Positions 45,834-55,466 of a DNA stretch of 64,000 bases are shown piece by piece. Source of the DNA: Planctomycetota bacterium (GTDB taxonomy: Bacteria > Planctomycetota > Planctomycetia > Planctomycetales > Planctomycetaceae); assembly GCA_022600195.1 (NCBI GenBank), contig JAHZKX010000006.1, positions 1 to 64,000 on the forward strand, read 5' to 3'. Both the position numbers and the translations under genes were made by a program. Position 1 is the first letter of the stretch. Each line of letters starts with the position of its first letter. Below the pieces are notes generated by a model, which had not been told where the DNA came from, did no database searches, and saw nothing but the letters and a program-made list of their open reading frames with translations.

Positions 45834-47222
45834 CTAATCGGTCTGGAGCCCGAGGATTTTTTCGATGGCATCCGTAAGATCGTATTTTTGAATTAATCGG
45901 TATAGACTCCGTCGAGTAATTCCCAAAGTCCTTGCGGCTCGAGCTTTGTTGCCCCTTTCCCGTTTTAGAACTTCCAGCACCTTCTCTCGTTCAAGATCAT
46001 CCAACCTGTCATAATGAAAGTCTTCAGACCCCTGCGTTTCACCCGAAGCAGGAGAGCGTAGGCTTTCGGTAATCTCAGCAGGAAGGTCACACAGCCGAAC
46101 TATATTGTCTTCGGCGAGAATCTTTGCCCGGTCAATCACATGCGATAATTGACGTACATTCCCAGGCCAGGAGAAACTCTCTAGAGCAGGTAATGCAGAC
46201 TCTTCAATACTCCAGTCGGGACCTAAAAAAGACGAGGTCAACAGGGCAACGTCTCCTGTTCGGATTCTCAAAGGAGGTAGTTCAATTGTCATCACATTAA
46301 TTCGATAGTAAAGATCTTCGCGAAATCGTCCTGCTTCCACCTCTTCCTTCAAGTCACGATTCGTTGCCGAAAGCAAACGAACATTGACTCGACGTTCCTG
46401 TACCGAGCCAACCCGCCGCATCCAACCATCCTCTAATACGCGTAATAATTTTGCCTGCATGGACGCGGGCATCTCGCCTATTTCATCGATCATCAATGTT
46501 CCACCATCGGCCACTTCAAACAGACCCGACTTGGCAGAAACAGCACCTGTGAAGGCTCCCTTCTCATGACCAAACAGCTCACTCTCAATCAGTGAATCTG
46601 ACATGGAGGCACAATTAATTACCACCATCGGCTTTTCGGATCGGGAGCTGCTGGAATGCAATGCCCGGGCAACTAATTCTTTGCCCGTCCCACTTTCGCC
46701 CTGAATTAACAAAAACTTATCGGAAGGGCCCGCGCGTTCAATCAGTCGGTAAACATCCAGCATGGCGGATGATTGTCCGATCATATCCCATTTTGGCTCT
46801 GAGCGTTTTAAAAGTGCTTTGAGCTGACGATTCTCTTTATTGAGCTGTCTTCGTTCATATGCTTTCTGGATGAGAATTTCCAGTTCAGCAAGAGGGAAAG
46901 GTTTCGTCAGATAATCGTAAGCACCAAGTTTCATCGCCTCGACTGCACTTTCGATCGTGCCTTGCCCCGTCAGTAAGATCGCTTCGCACTCCGGTTGAGT
47001 CTCTTTTAACTTTTCAAGAACTTCCAAACCGGTCAAATCTGGCATGACCATGTCGAGAATGGCTACATCAAATTCACGCTGTTGAATAAGGTCTAAGGCA
47101 GCCTGCCCACAACTCGCTTCCTCAACTGCCAATCCCCGGCGGTGGAACCTTCTTACAACGGTACCACGAAAATCTTCATTATCATCCACGACCAGTAAAT
47201 CGATATTAGTCGGCTCGTACAT
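45834..47222 (-). CDS. Sigma-54-dependent response regulator (NtrC family)
   Basis: 462 residues from the ATG at 47222; a TTG one codon upstream is less likely. The receiver domain (~5-120) has the acidic pair D13-D14, phospho-acceptor D57 (A-I-L-D-M-V-M-P), T85 and K107. The AAA+ domain (~145-380) has Walker A G-E-S-G-T-G-K, the sigma-54-contact loop G-A-F-T-G-A (222-227) and Walker B M-I-D-E-I-G-E-M. The Fis-type DNA-binding domain (~415-460) contains K-A-R-A-A-R-T-L-G-I-T-R-R-S-L-Y-R. It opens sigma-54 promoters using ATP. A perfect sigma-54 promoter sequence lies upstream of its own gene, suggesting autoregulation. Confidence 0.95.
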   Translation of the reverse strand: MYEPTNIDLLVVDDNEDFRGTVVRRFHRRGLAVEEASCGQAALDLIQQREFDVAILDMVMPDLTGLEVLEKLKETQPECEAILLTGQGTIESAVEAMKLGAYDYLTKPFPLAELEILIQKAYERRQLNKENRQLKALLKRSEPKWDMIGQSSAMLDVYRLIERAGPSDKFLLIQGESGTGKELVARALHSSSSRSEKPMVVINCASMSDSLIESELFGHEKGAFTGAVSAKSGLFEVADGGTLMIDEIGEMPASMQAKLLRVLEDGWMRRVGSVQERRVNVRLLSATNRDLKEEVEAGRFREDLYYRINVMTIELPPLRIRTGDVALLTSSFLGPDWSIEESALPALESFSWPGNVRQLSHVIDRAKILAEDNIVRLCDLPAEITESLRSPASGETQGSEDFHYDRLDDLEREKVLEVLKRERGNKARAARTLGITRRSLYRLIQKYDLTDAIEKILGLQTD

Positions 47223-47835
47223 CAATATCTCACATGTTGTTAAAAAGAAACCACCAACCTGGACACAAAAGACCGCAACCCTCGTGCCAAAAATTCAATT
47301 TTCTCACTCGCATGATGAATCAATTTCAAAGGCCTCATAGCTTGTGGCTCCAGGGTAGTTTTAGAAACTGGCCCAAAATACCAGTTCAATAAACGCTTAA
47401 CAGCGCCAGCAGAATTTTCTGGTCACATATGTATTCTACCCAAAATAAATGAAATCTCAGAGATAAATCTCCGTCACCAATGTGCACAAGCACAAAAAAG
47501 TAACTCATCCATGGTCAGTGAGAACTGCATCATAATATTTCATAAGTGGCGCACAGCATCTCAGCACAGTCAAGAAAAAGAGAATCGCCCCTGTTATACG
47601 CTCCACTTTAGTCACGATGCAGGACTTTGCCTCCTGACTTTTCTAATTATTCGATTTGCAATTGATAAAGTAACTGACCGGTAACAAAATCATTTTTTTA
47701 GAGGCATGCATATGAAAAGCAGCGAGAAAATTATTATTTTTTCTTTGACGAATTGGTATGACTTGTTCAGAATGTGAGTAATTGAACAGAACTAGATGAA
47801 AACAGGCACTAAGTATTTTCAGAAATGGGCCAATT
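47223..47835. other. Intergenic control region upstream of the sigma-54 regulator
   Basis: Apart from the sigma-54 promoter at 47275-47289, no gene or known RNA is recognised in this 613-base AT-rich stretch. Direct or inverted upstream activator sites for the regulator would be expected here but cannot be assigned by eye. Confidence 0.45.
47275..47289 (-). promoter_or_regulatory. Sigma-54 (-24/-12) promoter, perfect consensus
   Basis: The minus strand reads TGGCACGAGGGTTGC, identical to TGGCACG-N4-TTGC at all eleven fixed positions. It lies 53 bases upstream of the ATG of the sigma-54 response regulator and points at it. A perfect match is not expected by chance in a window this size. Confidence 0.8.
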
Positions 47836-48120
47836 ATGAGAACAGTGCTCGAAGTAAGTCTGTTGTTTACTCTTGCGATAGTGAGTGTAAGTTATGCTAT
47901 TGTTCGTGATGAGCTGCTTGAATTGAAGTTGCAATGTCATCTGTATGGTTATGCCAAAATAACCGTTAATGAGCTGGGAACGGTTCAATCAATCAAACTC
48001 AATGCACCAAGTGAATTAGGGCTGGCACCAAAATCAGATCGTAATCAAAAACCTTTGATTGCGATCGAACAAAAGCAGAATGCATACATTGATTACGGAA
48101 CTCTCGCAGAAGGAAATTAA
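47836..48120 (+). CDS. Small membrane protein of unknown function
   Basis: 94 residues. An N-terminal hydrophobic helix (~7-24, V-S-L-L-F-T-L-A-I-V-S-V-S-Y-A-I-V) could be a signal peptide or anchor. It is followed by a ~65-residue polar domain with no recognised motif. The composition is protein-like, but the ribosome-binding site is weak. Its TAA overlaps the stop of the convergent DUF1501 gene in the sequence TTAA. The gene is plausible but unproven. Confidence 0.42.
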   Translation: MRTVLEVSLLFTLAIVSVSYAIVRDELLELKLQCHLYGYAKITVNELGTVQSIKLNAPSELGLAPKSDRNQKPLIAIEQKQNAYIDYGTLAEGN

Positions 48121-49445
48121 AATAGTTCGCGGATGGGTTGTCCCGTATCGACGATGCTGGTAGGACGACCGGAAGCATCGTCGAAGTGCGTATCCAGCGG
48201 AATCCCCAGCGTTTGATAGATAGTTGCCAATAGATCCATAGGCGAGGTTTTGCGTTCTAAAACTCCGCCACCAAATTTTTCACTGGCTCCCACAACACGG
48301 CCTCCCCGCACGCCACCTCCGGCAAACATCACTGTAAAGCAATTTGACCAGTGATCCCTGCCGGCATGGCCATTCATCATCGGCGTTCGACCAAATTCAC
48401 CTGCACAAAATATCAAAACGTCATCCAGCATTCCTCTTTGATCGAGATCCTGTATCAGCGTGGCTATCGCACGGTCCAAAGGAGGCAGGTGTTCTTCAAG
48501 GCCCTTCTCAATCTCATTATGATGGTCCCAATATCCCGTATTGACGGTTACACAAGTACTCCCTGCCTCGACAAGTCGCCTGGCTAATAAAGCACTTTGA
48601 CCGTATTGGTGCCGTCCATACTGATCACGGAGTTTGGTGTCCTCGCTACTCAAGTCGAATGCTTTACGAACGCGTTCGCCCGTCACCATTTCTAACGCTT
48701 GCGCCTTAAATGAATCCAAGCCTTCGATCACTCCCGATTTGTCGACTTCACGATTCAGTGTGTCAAACTTTTTAAGCAATTCACGCCGCGATTCGACACT
48801 CTTCAAAGTCAACCCTTGAGGAAGAGCCAGATTCGGGACTTTGAAGTTTTTGGAATTCGGATCGGTTCCCACTTCAAACGGGTTGTGTGATTTCCCCAGA
48901 TAGACCGCGCCCTGATAACCAAAGGCTTCAGACTTGGGAATTGTTACATAGGGTGGTATATGCTCCGAATGAGCGCCCATAGTGCGAGAGATCACAGAAC
49001 CAAAGGATGGTTTTTGTGCGGCATTGCGGGCCAGCGTAGGACCAAAGTAACCCGTTTGCATCCAGTGCGCAGAAGGGGCATGAATGCCGTTTTCATGATG
49101 GACTGACCTGATTTGTGAAATCTGATGCATGACTTTCGCCTGCAAAGGAAAGCGTTCTGTCACCTGAATGTCAGATACCGAAGTTGAAATTGGTCGATAC
49201 ATGCCACGATATTCAGCAGGAGCGCTCGGTTTCATATCGTACGTGTCTTGTTGACTCATACCTCCATTGGTCCAGAACACAATCAAAGATTTCTTCGTTT
49301 TGGGTCGGGCTGTCTCTTTAGCCGATGCACGTAGTCTCAACAAATCAGAAAGCCCCAGTCCCAACAGAGGCGCTCCAAACTGAAGAAAATTGCGACGGTT
49401 GAATCCGTCACCATGCGAGTATCGTGTTCCTGAACCCGATAACAT
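48117..49445 (-). CDS. DUF1501 protein, Tat-exported
   Basis: 442 residues from the ATG at 49445, preferred over 49496 because GGAG lies about ten bases upstream and the extra N terminus is not conserved. The twin-arginine motif is N-R-R-N-F-L-Q. Canonical blocks are present: V-F-W-T-N-G-G-M-S-Q-Q-D-T-Y-D, Y-W-D-H-H-N-E-I, G-E-F-G-R-T-P and G-R-D-H-W-S. A C-terminal L-L-A-T-I-Y-Q-T-L-G-I-P follows. It follows the DUF1549/1553 gene at 49501 in a three-gene operon starting at 54359. The role is unknown. Confidence 0.9.
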   Translation of the reverse strand: MLSGSGTRYSHGDGFNRRNFLQFGAPLLGLGLSDLLRLRASAKETARPKTKKSLIVFWTNGGMSQQDTYDMKPSAPAEYRGMYRPISTSVSDIQVTERFPLQAKVMHQISQIRSVHHENGIHAPSAHWMQTGYFGPTLARNAAQKPSFGSVISRTMGAHSEHIPPYVTIPKSEAFGYQGAVYLGKSHNPFEVGTDPNSKNFKVPNLALPQGLTLKSVESRRELLKKFDTLNREVDKSGVIEGLDSFKAQALEMVTGERVRKAFDLSSEDTKLRDQYGRHQYGQSALLARRLVEAGSTCVTVNTGYWDHHNEIEKGLEEHLPPLDRAIATLIQDLDQRGMLDDVLIFCAGEFGRTPMMNGHAGRDHWSNCFTVMFAGGGVRGGRVVGASEKFGGGVLERKTSPMDLLATIYQTLGIPLDTHFDDASGRPTSIVDTGQPIRELF

Positions 49446-49500
49446 AAACAAGGTCTCCAAAGTGTGTGTATTTTTGCTGAGCCAATTACAAAGCAAACTG

Positions 49501-51780
49501 TCAGTGATTCATCATGAACTCATTCGTTGCCAACAGCGCCCATAAAAATGATCGGTATCCCTCTTGTCTGCTTTGTTCGGCTTTGAGATATTCAACTGCA
49601 ATTTTTTCTTCTGCCTCTCGAGGAGTTCGAGACAACGTTCTTAGAAAAATAGCGCGTACATTTTCTGAATGAGGTTTCGTATTCGCCCCCAACTTCTCGA
49701 TGTACCCGTTTTTATCCGTCATTTTCCGCTGAATCTCTTTCGAATTGACCAATTCAAGCGCCTGGGACAATGCGGGGGCATCCGTTCGTTCGCATTCACA
49801 GGCAGAAGTACGCGAAGGACGTCCAAATGCGTCTAAAAAGTTCAGACGAACATTTTCGTCTGGCAAATTGACAGCCCGCATTCCCTCTGGGAATTGGCCC
49901 GGTCCACCAGGAAAGATGGTCGGAACATCTAATACCTGACTGATGCCATCCAGGAGAACTTCAGCTGAAAGTCGTTTGGGATAATAGCGTGCAAAACACT
50001 GTGTATCCGCGGTATTCGATTGATTAGGAACGGAACTGAGCCGGTATGCATACGAATTTGTTATCACTCGAATCAACCGTTTAACATCATAGCCATTGGT
50101 TGAAAAATCACGGGCCAATTCATCGATCAGCGCAGGATTCGTAGGTGGGTTCGTACTGCGGGCATCATCAATCGGATGAATAATTCCACGACCGAAAAAG
50201 TGCCCCCACATTCGATTCACCATCGTACGGGCAAAAAATGGATTCTCCGGACTCGTCATCCATTTCGCCAGACGATGCCTCGGATCTTCAAAACGCGAAA
50301 TTGTAAAGTCCGGCCCTCCTAATGGACGAGGTTGCATGAGTTTGCGCGTCCGCGGATTTCGTATTTCACCTTTGTTTTTCAGGTAAATGATTTCATCCGT
50401 CGGTACTTCAGCATCAGCAAATCCCCCCTTGCGACCCACACGACTGAAAACGGCAGCGAACGAATAGTAATCATCTTCACTCCAGCGTTCAGCGGGATGG
50501 TGATGGCATTGAGCACATTGAATCCGGACACCCAAAAATGATTGCGCGATTGATTCCACATAACCGGGAGTCGTTCTGACGGAACGATACCAGATAGCAG
50601 CGGGATTCTCTGCCTGACTTCCCGTGGCAGTGAGAATTTCTGAAACAAATTGATCATAGGGCTTGTTGGAGAAAATGGAATCGCGAATCCATGAAGAGAA
50701 AAGCATCGTTCCAGACCGTTGTTTTCTGGTCGAATAACCACTTCCACGATTTTGTAAAATATCGGCCCATTTCAAAGCAAAATAACTGGCGTATTCAGGA
50801 CGCTCCAGCAGTCGATTGATTAACCTCTGCCGTTTGTCTGATCTTTGATCAGCAAGATAATCGATGACTTCGTCAGCTGTGGGTAAAGTGCCACAGATGT
50901 CTAACGTCACACGACGGATAAAAGTGGAAGCGTCAGCATGATGCGAAGGCGCGATACCCAGTTTTTTCCATTGTGTTACCAGATGCTGATCTACTTTCGT
51001 AAGTTCTTGAGTAGACGGATATTCTTCTTCGCGCGGGATTTTTATCGTCTGATAGGGAACGACACCTTGAAACACCGCGATCTTATCCCCAAAGCGAGCC
51101 ATCACTGCAAAAATCCCACCACGAGATTGTGTTGTGACAAGTCCATCTCTATCAACGTTGGCAATCTCTGGATAATTTGATTCATAGACCGCCTGCCGGG
51201 ATACATCGCGCTGAGTGCCTCCGGTAAAGTGAGCGACCACTTGTAACTTCACACTGGAATTCTGTTTTAAGACTCGATCTTGTGGTAATAGACTGATACT
51301 CAACAGCACAGGCGCATCAGGGTCTGGTCCGGGTGCTCCCTGTTCAATCCAATTCCGAAGCACTTTGTAATCAGCAGAATCAGATTCCAGCTGCTTGCCC
51401 CCCCCATGTGGAACTCTGCCAATTGCTTTTGACAAGAGCAGGCTCTGATCCGGGTCTGCAGGAAAAATCCGCCGACCTCGCGATTCCAGAGCAATTGCGG
51501 AATAATCCATTTCTGGATCGAATCCCAGCAACGAAATCTTGAAACCATTCTGACCAGTAGATTTCCCGTGACAACCGCCACTATTGCAACTCAACTTGGT
51601 GAGAATAGGAACCACATCTGTGAGGAAATAGACTTTCTCTGCCCGTTGGTTTGGTTTGATTTGTGTTGTCTTCTCAGCAGCCTGAAGATCAGCCTTCAAG
51701 AGCATCACCCCATAGAAGATCAGCAAAGCAATCAACGAATGCCAGTTTATATTATTCAAGTATTTATTGAGATTGAACAT
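49501..51780 (-). CDS. DUF1549/DUF1553 protein with CX4CH site and Ig-like domain
   Basis: 759 residues with a signal peptide or anchor (~12-35). The PSCyt1-like N-terminal domain has an unusual C65-N-S-G-G-C70-H71 (C-x4-CH) instead of C-x2-CH. A bacterial Ig-like group 2 domain follows at ~160-245 (V-V-A-H-F-T-G-G-T-Q-R-D-V-S, G-L-V-T-T). DUF1549 spans ~275-450 and includes C-A-Q-C-H-H-H-P. DUF1553 (R-T-M-V-N-R-M-W-G-H-F-F-G-R-G-I-I) runs to the C terminus. The Big2-containing variety is a known planctomycete subgroup. It is preceded by the PPC/TIG gene (26 bases) and followed by DUF1501 (55 bases to its ATG). Confidence 0.9.
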   Translation of the reverse strand: MFNLNKYLNNINWHSLIALLIFYGVMLLKADLQAAEKTTQIKPNQRAEKVYFLTDVVPILTKLSCNSGGCHGKSTGQNGFKISLLGFDPEMDYSAIALESRGRRIFPADPDQSLLLSKAIGRVPHGGGKQLESDSADYKVLRNWIEQGAPGPDPDAPVLLSISLLPQDRVLKQNSSVKLQVVAHFTGGTQRDVSRQAVYESNYPEIANVDRDGLVTTQSRGGIFAVMARFGDKIAVFQGVVPYQTIKIPREEEYPSTQELTKVDQHLVTQWKKLGIAPSHHADASTFIRRVTLDICGTLPTADEVIDYLADQRSDKRQRLINRLLERPEYASYFALKWADILQNRGSGYSTRKQRSGTMLFSSWIRDSIFSNKPYDQFVSEILTATGSQAENPAAIWYRSVRTTPGYVESIAQSFLGVRIQCAQCHHHPAERWSEDDYYSFAAVFSRVGRKGGFADAEVPTDEIIYLKNKGEIRNPRTRKLMQPRPLGGPDFTISRFEDPRHRLAKWMTSPENPFFARTMVNRMWGHFFGRGIIHPIDDARSTNPPTNPALIDELARDFSTNGYDVKRLIRVITNSYAYRLSSVPNQSNTADTQCFARYYPKRLSAEVLLDGISQVLDVPTIFPGGPGQFPEGMRAVNLPDENVRLNFLDAFGRPSRTSACECERTDAPALSQALELVNSKEIQRKMTDKNGYIEKLGANTKPHSENVRAIFLRTLSRTPREAEEKIAVEYLKAEQSRQEGYRSFLWALLATNEFMMNH

Positions 51781-51806
51781 ATATTTTTGATCGTCAATTT
51801 AAAAAA

Positions 51807-54359
51807 CTACTCGGTAATTTCCAGGTCAAGGAAACAGCTTCCATGATACACTGGTTGCTCTTCCACAACCCCGACAGCCGATAATCGTATGAAAGGCAGT
51901 CTTCCTATAGGGGCATCATCGTTCGCAATAATTTGGAGGGTACCCGTATCGCTTTGTCCGACAAAAGTGACTCCCCGCACACGCAGCCCATCAAGTGTAT
52001 CAGCTGCTTCGAGTTCGGTATGAATTTTATTGATGAAACCATTAATACGCTTCGCAGAATATTTCACCTGAATCGTTTCTCCACGTCGAATCTTTCCTGG
52101 TGCTTTAGAATCAACCGCGACAATAAAAGCGGCCGATTTGACATCAAACGTGACCGGATTACTAAACACAGTGACGGACTGTTTCTGTTGCTTCTTTGTG
52201 CCAGAATTCTTCATCACATTGGCTTGAGCCTGGACTGTGATAGTATACCGACCGACGGGCAAATAGGGTGGTAGATAAAAACTGAGATAACCTTTATTCT
52301 TTCCGGCGGCAATGGTGGCTGTCTGGTTTTGAATCATATTGGGAATTCCCACTCCTATCAAATCCACTGCTTCACTATCGCCGGGAGCACGTCCTTCAAT
52401 CTGAACCGCCACATCTAAAACAGAACCGGGAGAATGTCGAATATCCATTTCGCCGAATAGATGGTGCTTCCGTTTTTCATGTCCATCTGCAGTAATTCGA
52501 AAAGGAGCGTCACCCGTAACAGCCAGAGGGATTTCTGTCGTAAGGCGACTTAATCCGCTCGGCACATCTGTTCGTACGATGGTTCCGCTGTGCACGCTTT
52601 TTTTTCCGGCTTGAATAGAGTATCCATGTAGAGTGAGATTTCCAAAATAGGGAACCGCATCGGCATCAGCAGTCACTGTGAGAGTTGCACGATTTTCCTC
52701 AGGTCCTAACCAGATGTCAGGGCAATGAATTCCCAGCGGGAGGTTACTCGCGCTGACTCGAATGGAATCAGTCATCCCTCGTTTTCGTAAAGCGATCACA
52801 TCCAAAATTGCACGACCGCCGCGTCTCACGTTAAGCGAGGCGGGTTTTTCATTGTGAGAGACGACTGTCAGATGAAAATCTGGTTCCTGGCGTCGTAAAT
52901 TAAATCGGTAGACGCGACGTGGATCATCGTCTAAGCCACCACGTAAATTTTGAATCATGATCAAATAACGCCCATCCTCAGGTACAATCCATTTACCTAC
53001 AGGGTCAAGATGGCTTGATTTGAATTGCTTCCCACCAATATTTTTTATTTCGTCACTAAACTGTTCCAAAGTCTTCATTGCCGAAGCATCGAATAGGCGA
53101 ACGTCGAGATCAACCGGAGAATTCATCCGTTGACCAAAAGCTTCGATCCAGATGACTTCTCCTTTTTTTGCTTGAATGGCATACCAGTCTTTCTCATCAC
53201 CCGCTATCAATTGGCCACTAACCTCAGAGGGAATCGATATTTCCCGGGCAGTGTCAGGTCTCTGATGTCTACCATTTTCTCGAATGACGGGAACGTCCGT
53301 TGAACCAATTAATACTGGCGCATGACAATTTTCCCTATGAAATGCAAATCCATTAACATCAACCTGTGTACTTCGTCTCCGAATGGGGAATGGAGTGGAG
53401 ATGTTTTCTTCAGAAGGTGTAATTGTTAAATCGAGCCGCTCATATTTATGATCCACGATGGAATGTTTTTGTTTCCCTTGTGATTGAATCTTCAGCTCCA
53501 CGTCCCCCACTTCGAGACGCTGTCTTTCAAGTTCAATATTATTACTCTCGACGATTTTTTGATTCGTTTTATGATTGAGCTTTCCCAGGTTCCAACCATA
53601 AATCGATACTCGTGAAGTCGCCCCGCGCTGGATGACCGCAGGAACAGTAAACAACATGCGCGGACCCGAATCGATATCAAGCCGATAAAAATGGTCAGAA
53701 CTACCTGAATAGACGAGATCAAATACCTTGACAAAATAGACACCATCCGAGGGAACCTGGAAAGGGATCAATGGATCTATCCCAAAAAAACCTCGATTGA
53801 CAGCCAGACGTCGACCCTTGGAATCGTAAACCTCTAAGATTGCGCGCAGACTGGAATCAAGCCGTTCTGCCCAACACTCAATGATGATTCGTTGTCCCTG
53901 TTTGGCGGAAAACTGAAAGACATCAACATCCCCTTTTTTCTCGATACGTCCGTTAATCGAAACATCAGTCAAAGTAGTTTGTGAAGATTGAAGATTTTCA
54001 TTTGGTTCAATTTCGAGTAACTCGGATCGATTACCAACAAAGAAAGTTCGAGGCGAACTCAATCCATTGCGACAGAGAACCCGCACATCGTAGGAGCCCG
54101 TGGGTACGCTTTCAGGAATAGTAACGCGAAATCGATTCTTCGCAATTTTCTCGGATAAGATGTCGGATCGACTGATAATTAATCGCGAAACATCATCCAA
54201 AGCAGTGCCGGCGACTGTCAATTCAATCGTACTACCCGATTGTCCCCCCGTTGGAAACACCGACTTCAGTATGGGATTGGGAAGCTGAGCCCATGTGATC
54301 GTCACAATCACAAGCTGAAAGCTGAGAGCAAACAGACTGAATCGGCCCAAGTGACACAC
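51807..54359 (-). CDS. Secreted multidomain PPC/TIG-like protein
   Basis: 850 residues from a GTG start supported by AGAGGAAA. A signal peptide (~1-24) is followed by an IPT/TIG-like Ig domain (~28-110, S-V-F-P-T-G-G-Q-S-G-S-T-I-E-L-T-V-A-G). Two pre-peptidase C-terminal (PPC) domains are seen. The first spans ~120-230, with N-G-R-I-E-K-K-G-D-V-D-V-F-Q-F. The second lies near ~375-490, with S-G-Q-L-I-A-G-D-E-K-D-W-Y. The remaining ~350 residues are beta-rich. No catalytic motif is visible. It is probably a structural or binding partner of the DUF1549/DUF1501 pair that follows in the same operon. Confidence 0.82.
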   Translation of the reverse strand: MCHLGRFSLFALSFQLVIVTITWAQLPNPILKSVFPTGGQSGSTIELTVAGTALDDVSRLIISRSDILSEKIAKNRFRVTIPESVPTGSYDVRVLCRNGLSSPRTFFVGNRSELLEIEPNENLQSSQTTLTDVSINGRIEKKGDVDVFQFSAKQGQRIIIECWAERLDSSLRAILEVYDSKGRRLAVNRGFFGIDPLIPFQVPSDGVYFVKVFDLVYSGSSDHFYRLDIDSGPRMLFTVPAVIQRGATSRVSIYGWNLGKLNHKTNQKIVESNNIELERQRLEVGDVELKIQSQGKQKHSIVDHKYERLDLTITPSEENISTPFPIRRRSTQVDVNGFAFHRENCHAPVLIGSTDVPVIRENGRHQRPDTAREISIPSEVSGQLIAGDEKDWYAIQAKKGEVIWIEAFGQRMNSPVDLDVRLFDASAMKTLEQFSDEIKNIGGKQFKSSHLDPVGKWIVPEDGRYLIMIQNLRGGLDDDPRRVYRFNLRRQEPDFHLTVVSHNEKPASLNVRRGGRAILDVIALRKRGMTDSIRVSASNLPLGIHCPDIWLGPEENRATLTVTADADAVPYFGNLTLHGYSIQAGKKSVHSGTIVRTDVPSGLSRLTTEIPLAVTGDAPFRITADGHEKRKHHLFGEMDIRHSPGSVLDVAVQIEGRAPGDSEAVDLIGVGIPNMIQNQTATIAAGKNKGYLSFYLPPYLPVGRYTITVQAQANVMKNSGTKKQQKQSVTVFSNPVTFDVKSAAFIVAVDSKAPGKIRRGETIQVKYSAKRINGFINKIHTELEAADTLDGLRVRGVTFVGQSDTGTLQIIANDDAPIGRLPFIRLSAVGVVEEQPVYHGSCFLDLEITE

Positions 54360-54498
54360 GATAAGCTTTCCTCTCTTCTCCCTGGCTCAATTCCAGCAAT
54401 CGATTCACATTGATAAAGGATTCTATTATTTAGCTGCAGATGGCACCGATGAACTCAATCGTTTCACTCTGTATCTCAGCGATCACTAATCTCTCATT

Positions 54499-55446
54499 TC
54501 AGTCTTTCAATCTAGCACCGCGAAAATTGTCAACGTGAAATCTCATTAATTTGAGACCTTCTTTCTCATAGATTTTTGAAGCGCTATGTGGCACATCTGG
54601 CACTATCAGCTTTTCATAAGGAATCTTGAGTGAATTCAGGAAGGTCATATAGGCAAGATTATTTTGGTAATTGAAACCTTTTGTGCCAACATGAATCAAG
54701 ATCCGAAGGTGAGGCTCCGGATGCTGAGCATACTTGCGGGCCAGATCATACGTGTTATACCCTTTGGTGAATATCAAATTCGGATTTTCCTGACCGTTTT
54801 CTTCCGATATGCGTTTCTCGGTTGCATGACCAGCGCCCCCAGGTGCTGCAGAACAGAATAGCTGCGGATGTTTGAACATGATTCGTGTCGTACCACGTCC
54901 TCCCTGCGAGAAGCCTTCAATGCCGCGGCCTTTCCGATTGGCAATCGTACGATAAGTTGAGTCAATGTGTGGGATCAACTCCTTCACAAAAACATCTTCA
55001 CCCATCGCATTTTTACGTTCGGGCATATTATAATGACTGACCGGACCGCCATTCACGAACACATAAATCATGGGTGCCACATCACCTGCTGAAATGTGTT
55101 TGTTGATGAAATGCGCCAATCGCACGCTCTTTGTTTCGCTCCCAGGTCGACCACCATGCAGGTAGTAGACTACTGGAAATCTTTGTTTTCTGTTTTGTGG
55201 ATCGCTGTATTGTGGTGGCAGGTAGATACAGTATCCGACATCGACCATCATGGAAGGACTGCGAAATGTCGCATGTTGCACACCCGGTATTTTCTGCTTT
55301 AACTCATTCACCCAGCGGAATGGTTGGGGCTTCTTTTTTTGTTTTATCTTTTGCCCGCAAACCGGGTTTGCAATCACCAGTAATGCAAATGTTATGGCGA
55401 ATAAATAACGTGAAACAGATTCTAGCTGAGGAATTCGGAAGGGCAT
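54499..55446 (-). CDS. Secreted esterase (putative esterase family PF00756-like)
   Basis: 315 residues. A signal peptide (~1-31) precedes an alpha/beta-hydrolase core. The nucleophile is S180 in G-F-S-Q-G-G, the oxyanion region is Y-Y-L-H-G-G-R-P (~94-101), and the base is probably the His in V-P-H-S near 293. Y-N-M-P-E-R lies in a substrate loop. Feruloyl-esterase, PHB-depolymerase and Ag85-type enzymes share this fold. It is the last gene of the cassette beginning at 59529, 20 bases after the WD40 gene, so it may act on the material bound or oxidised by that cassette. Confidence 0.85.
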   Translation of the reverse strand: MPFRIPQLESVSRYLFAITFALLVIANPVCGQKIKQKKKPQPFRWVNELKQKIPGVQHATFRSPSMMVDVGYCIYLPPQYSDPQNRKQRFPVVYYLHGGRPGSETKSVRLAHFINKHISAGDVAPMIYVFVNGGPVSHYNMPERKNAMGEDVFVKELIPHIDSTYRTIANRKGRGIEGFSQGGRGTTRIMFKHPQLFCSAAPGGAGHATEKRISEENGQENPNLIFTKGYNTYDLARKYAQHPEPHLRILIHVGTKGFNYQNNLAYMTFLNSLKIPYEKLIVPDVPHSASKIYEKEGLKLMRFHVDNFRGARLKD

Positions 55447-55466
55447 AAATTGTTCTTCATTCTAGA

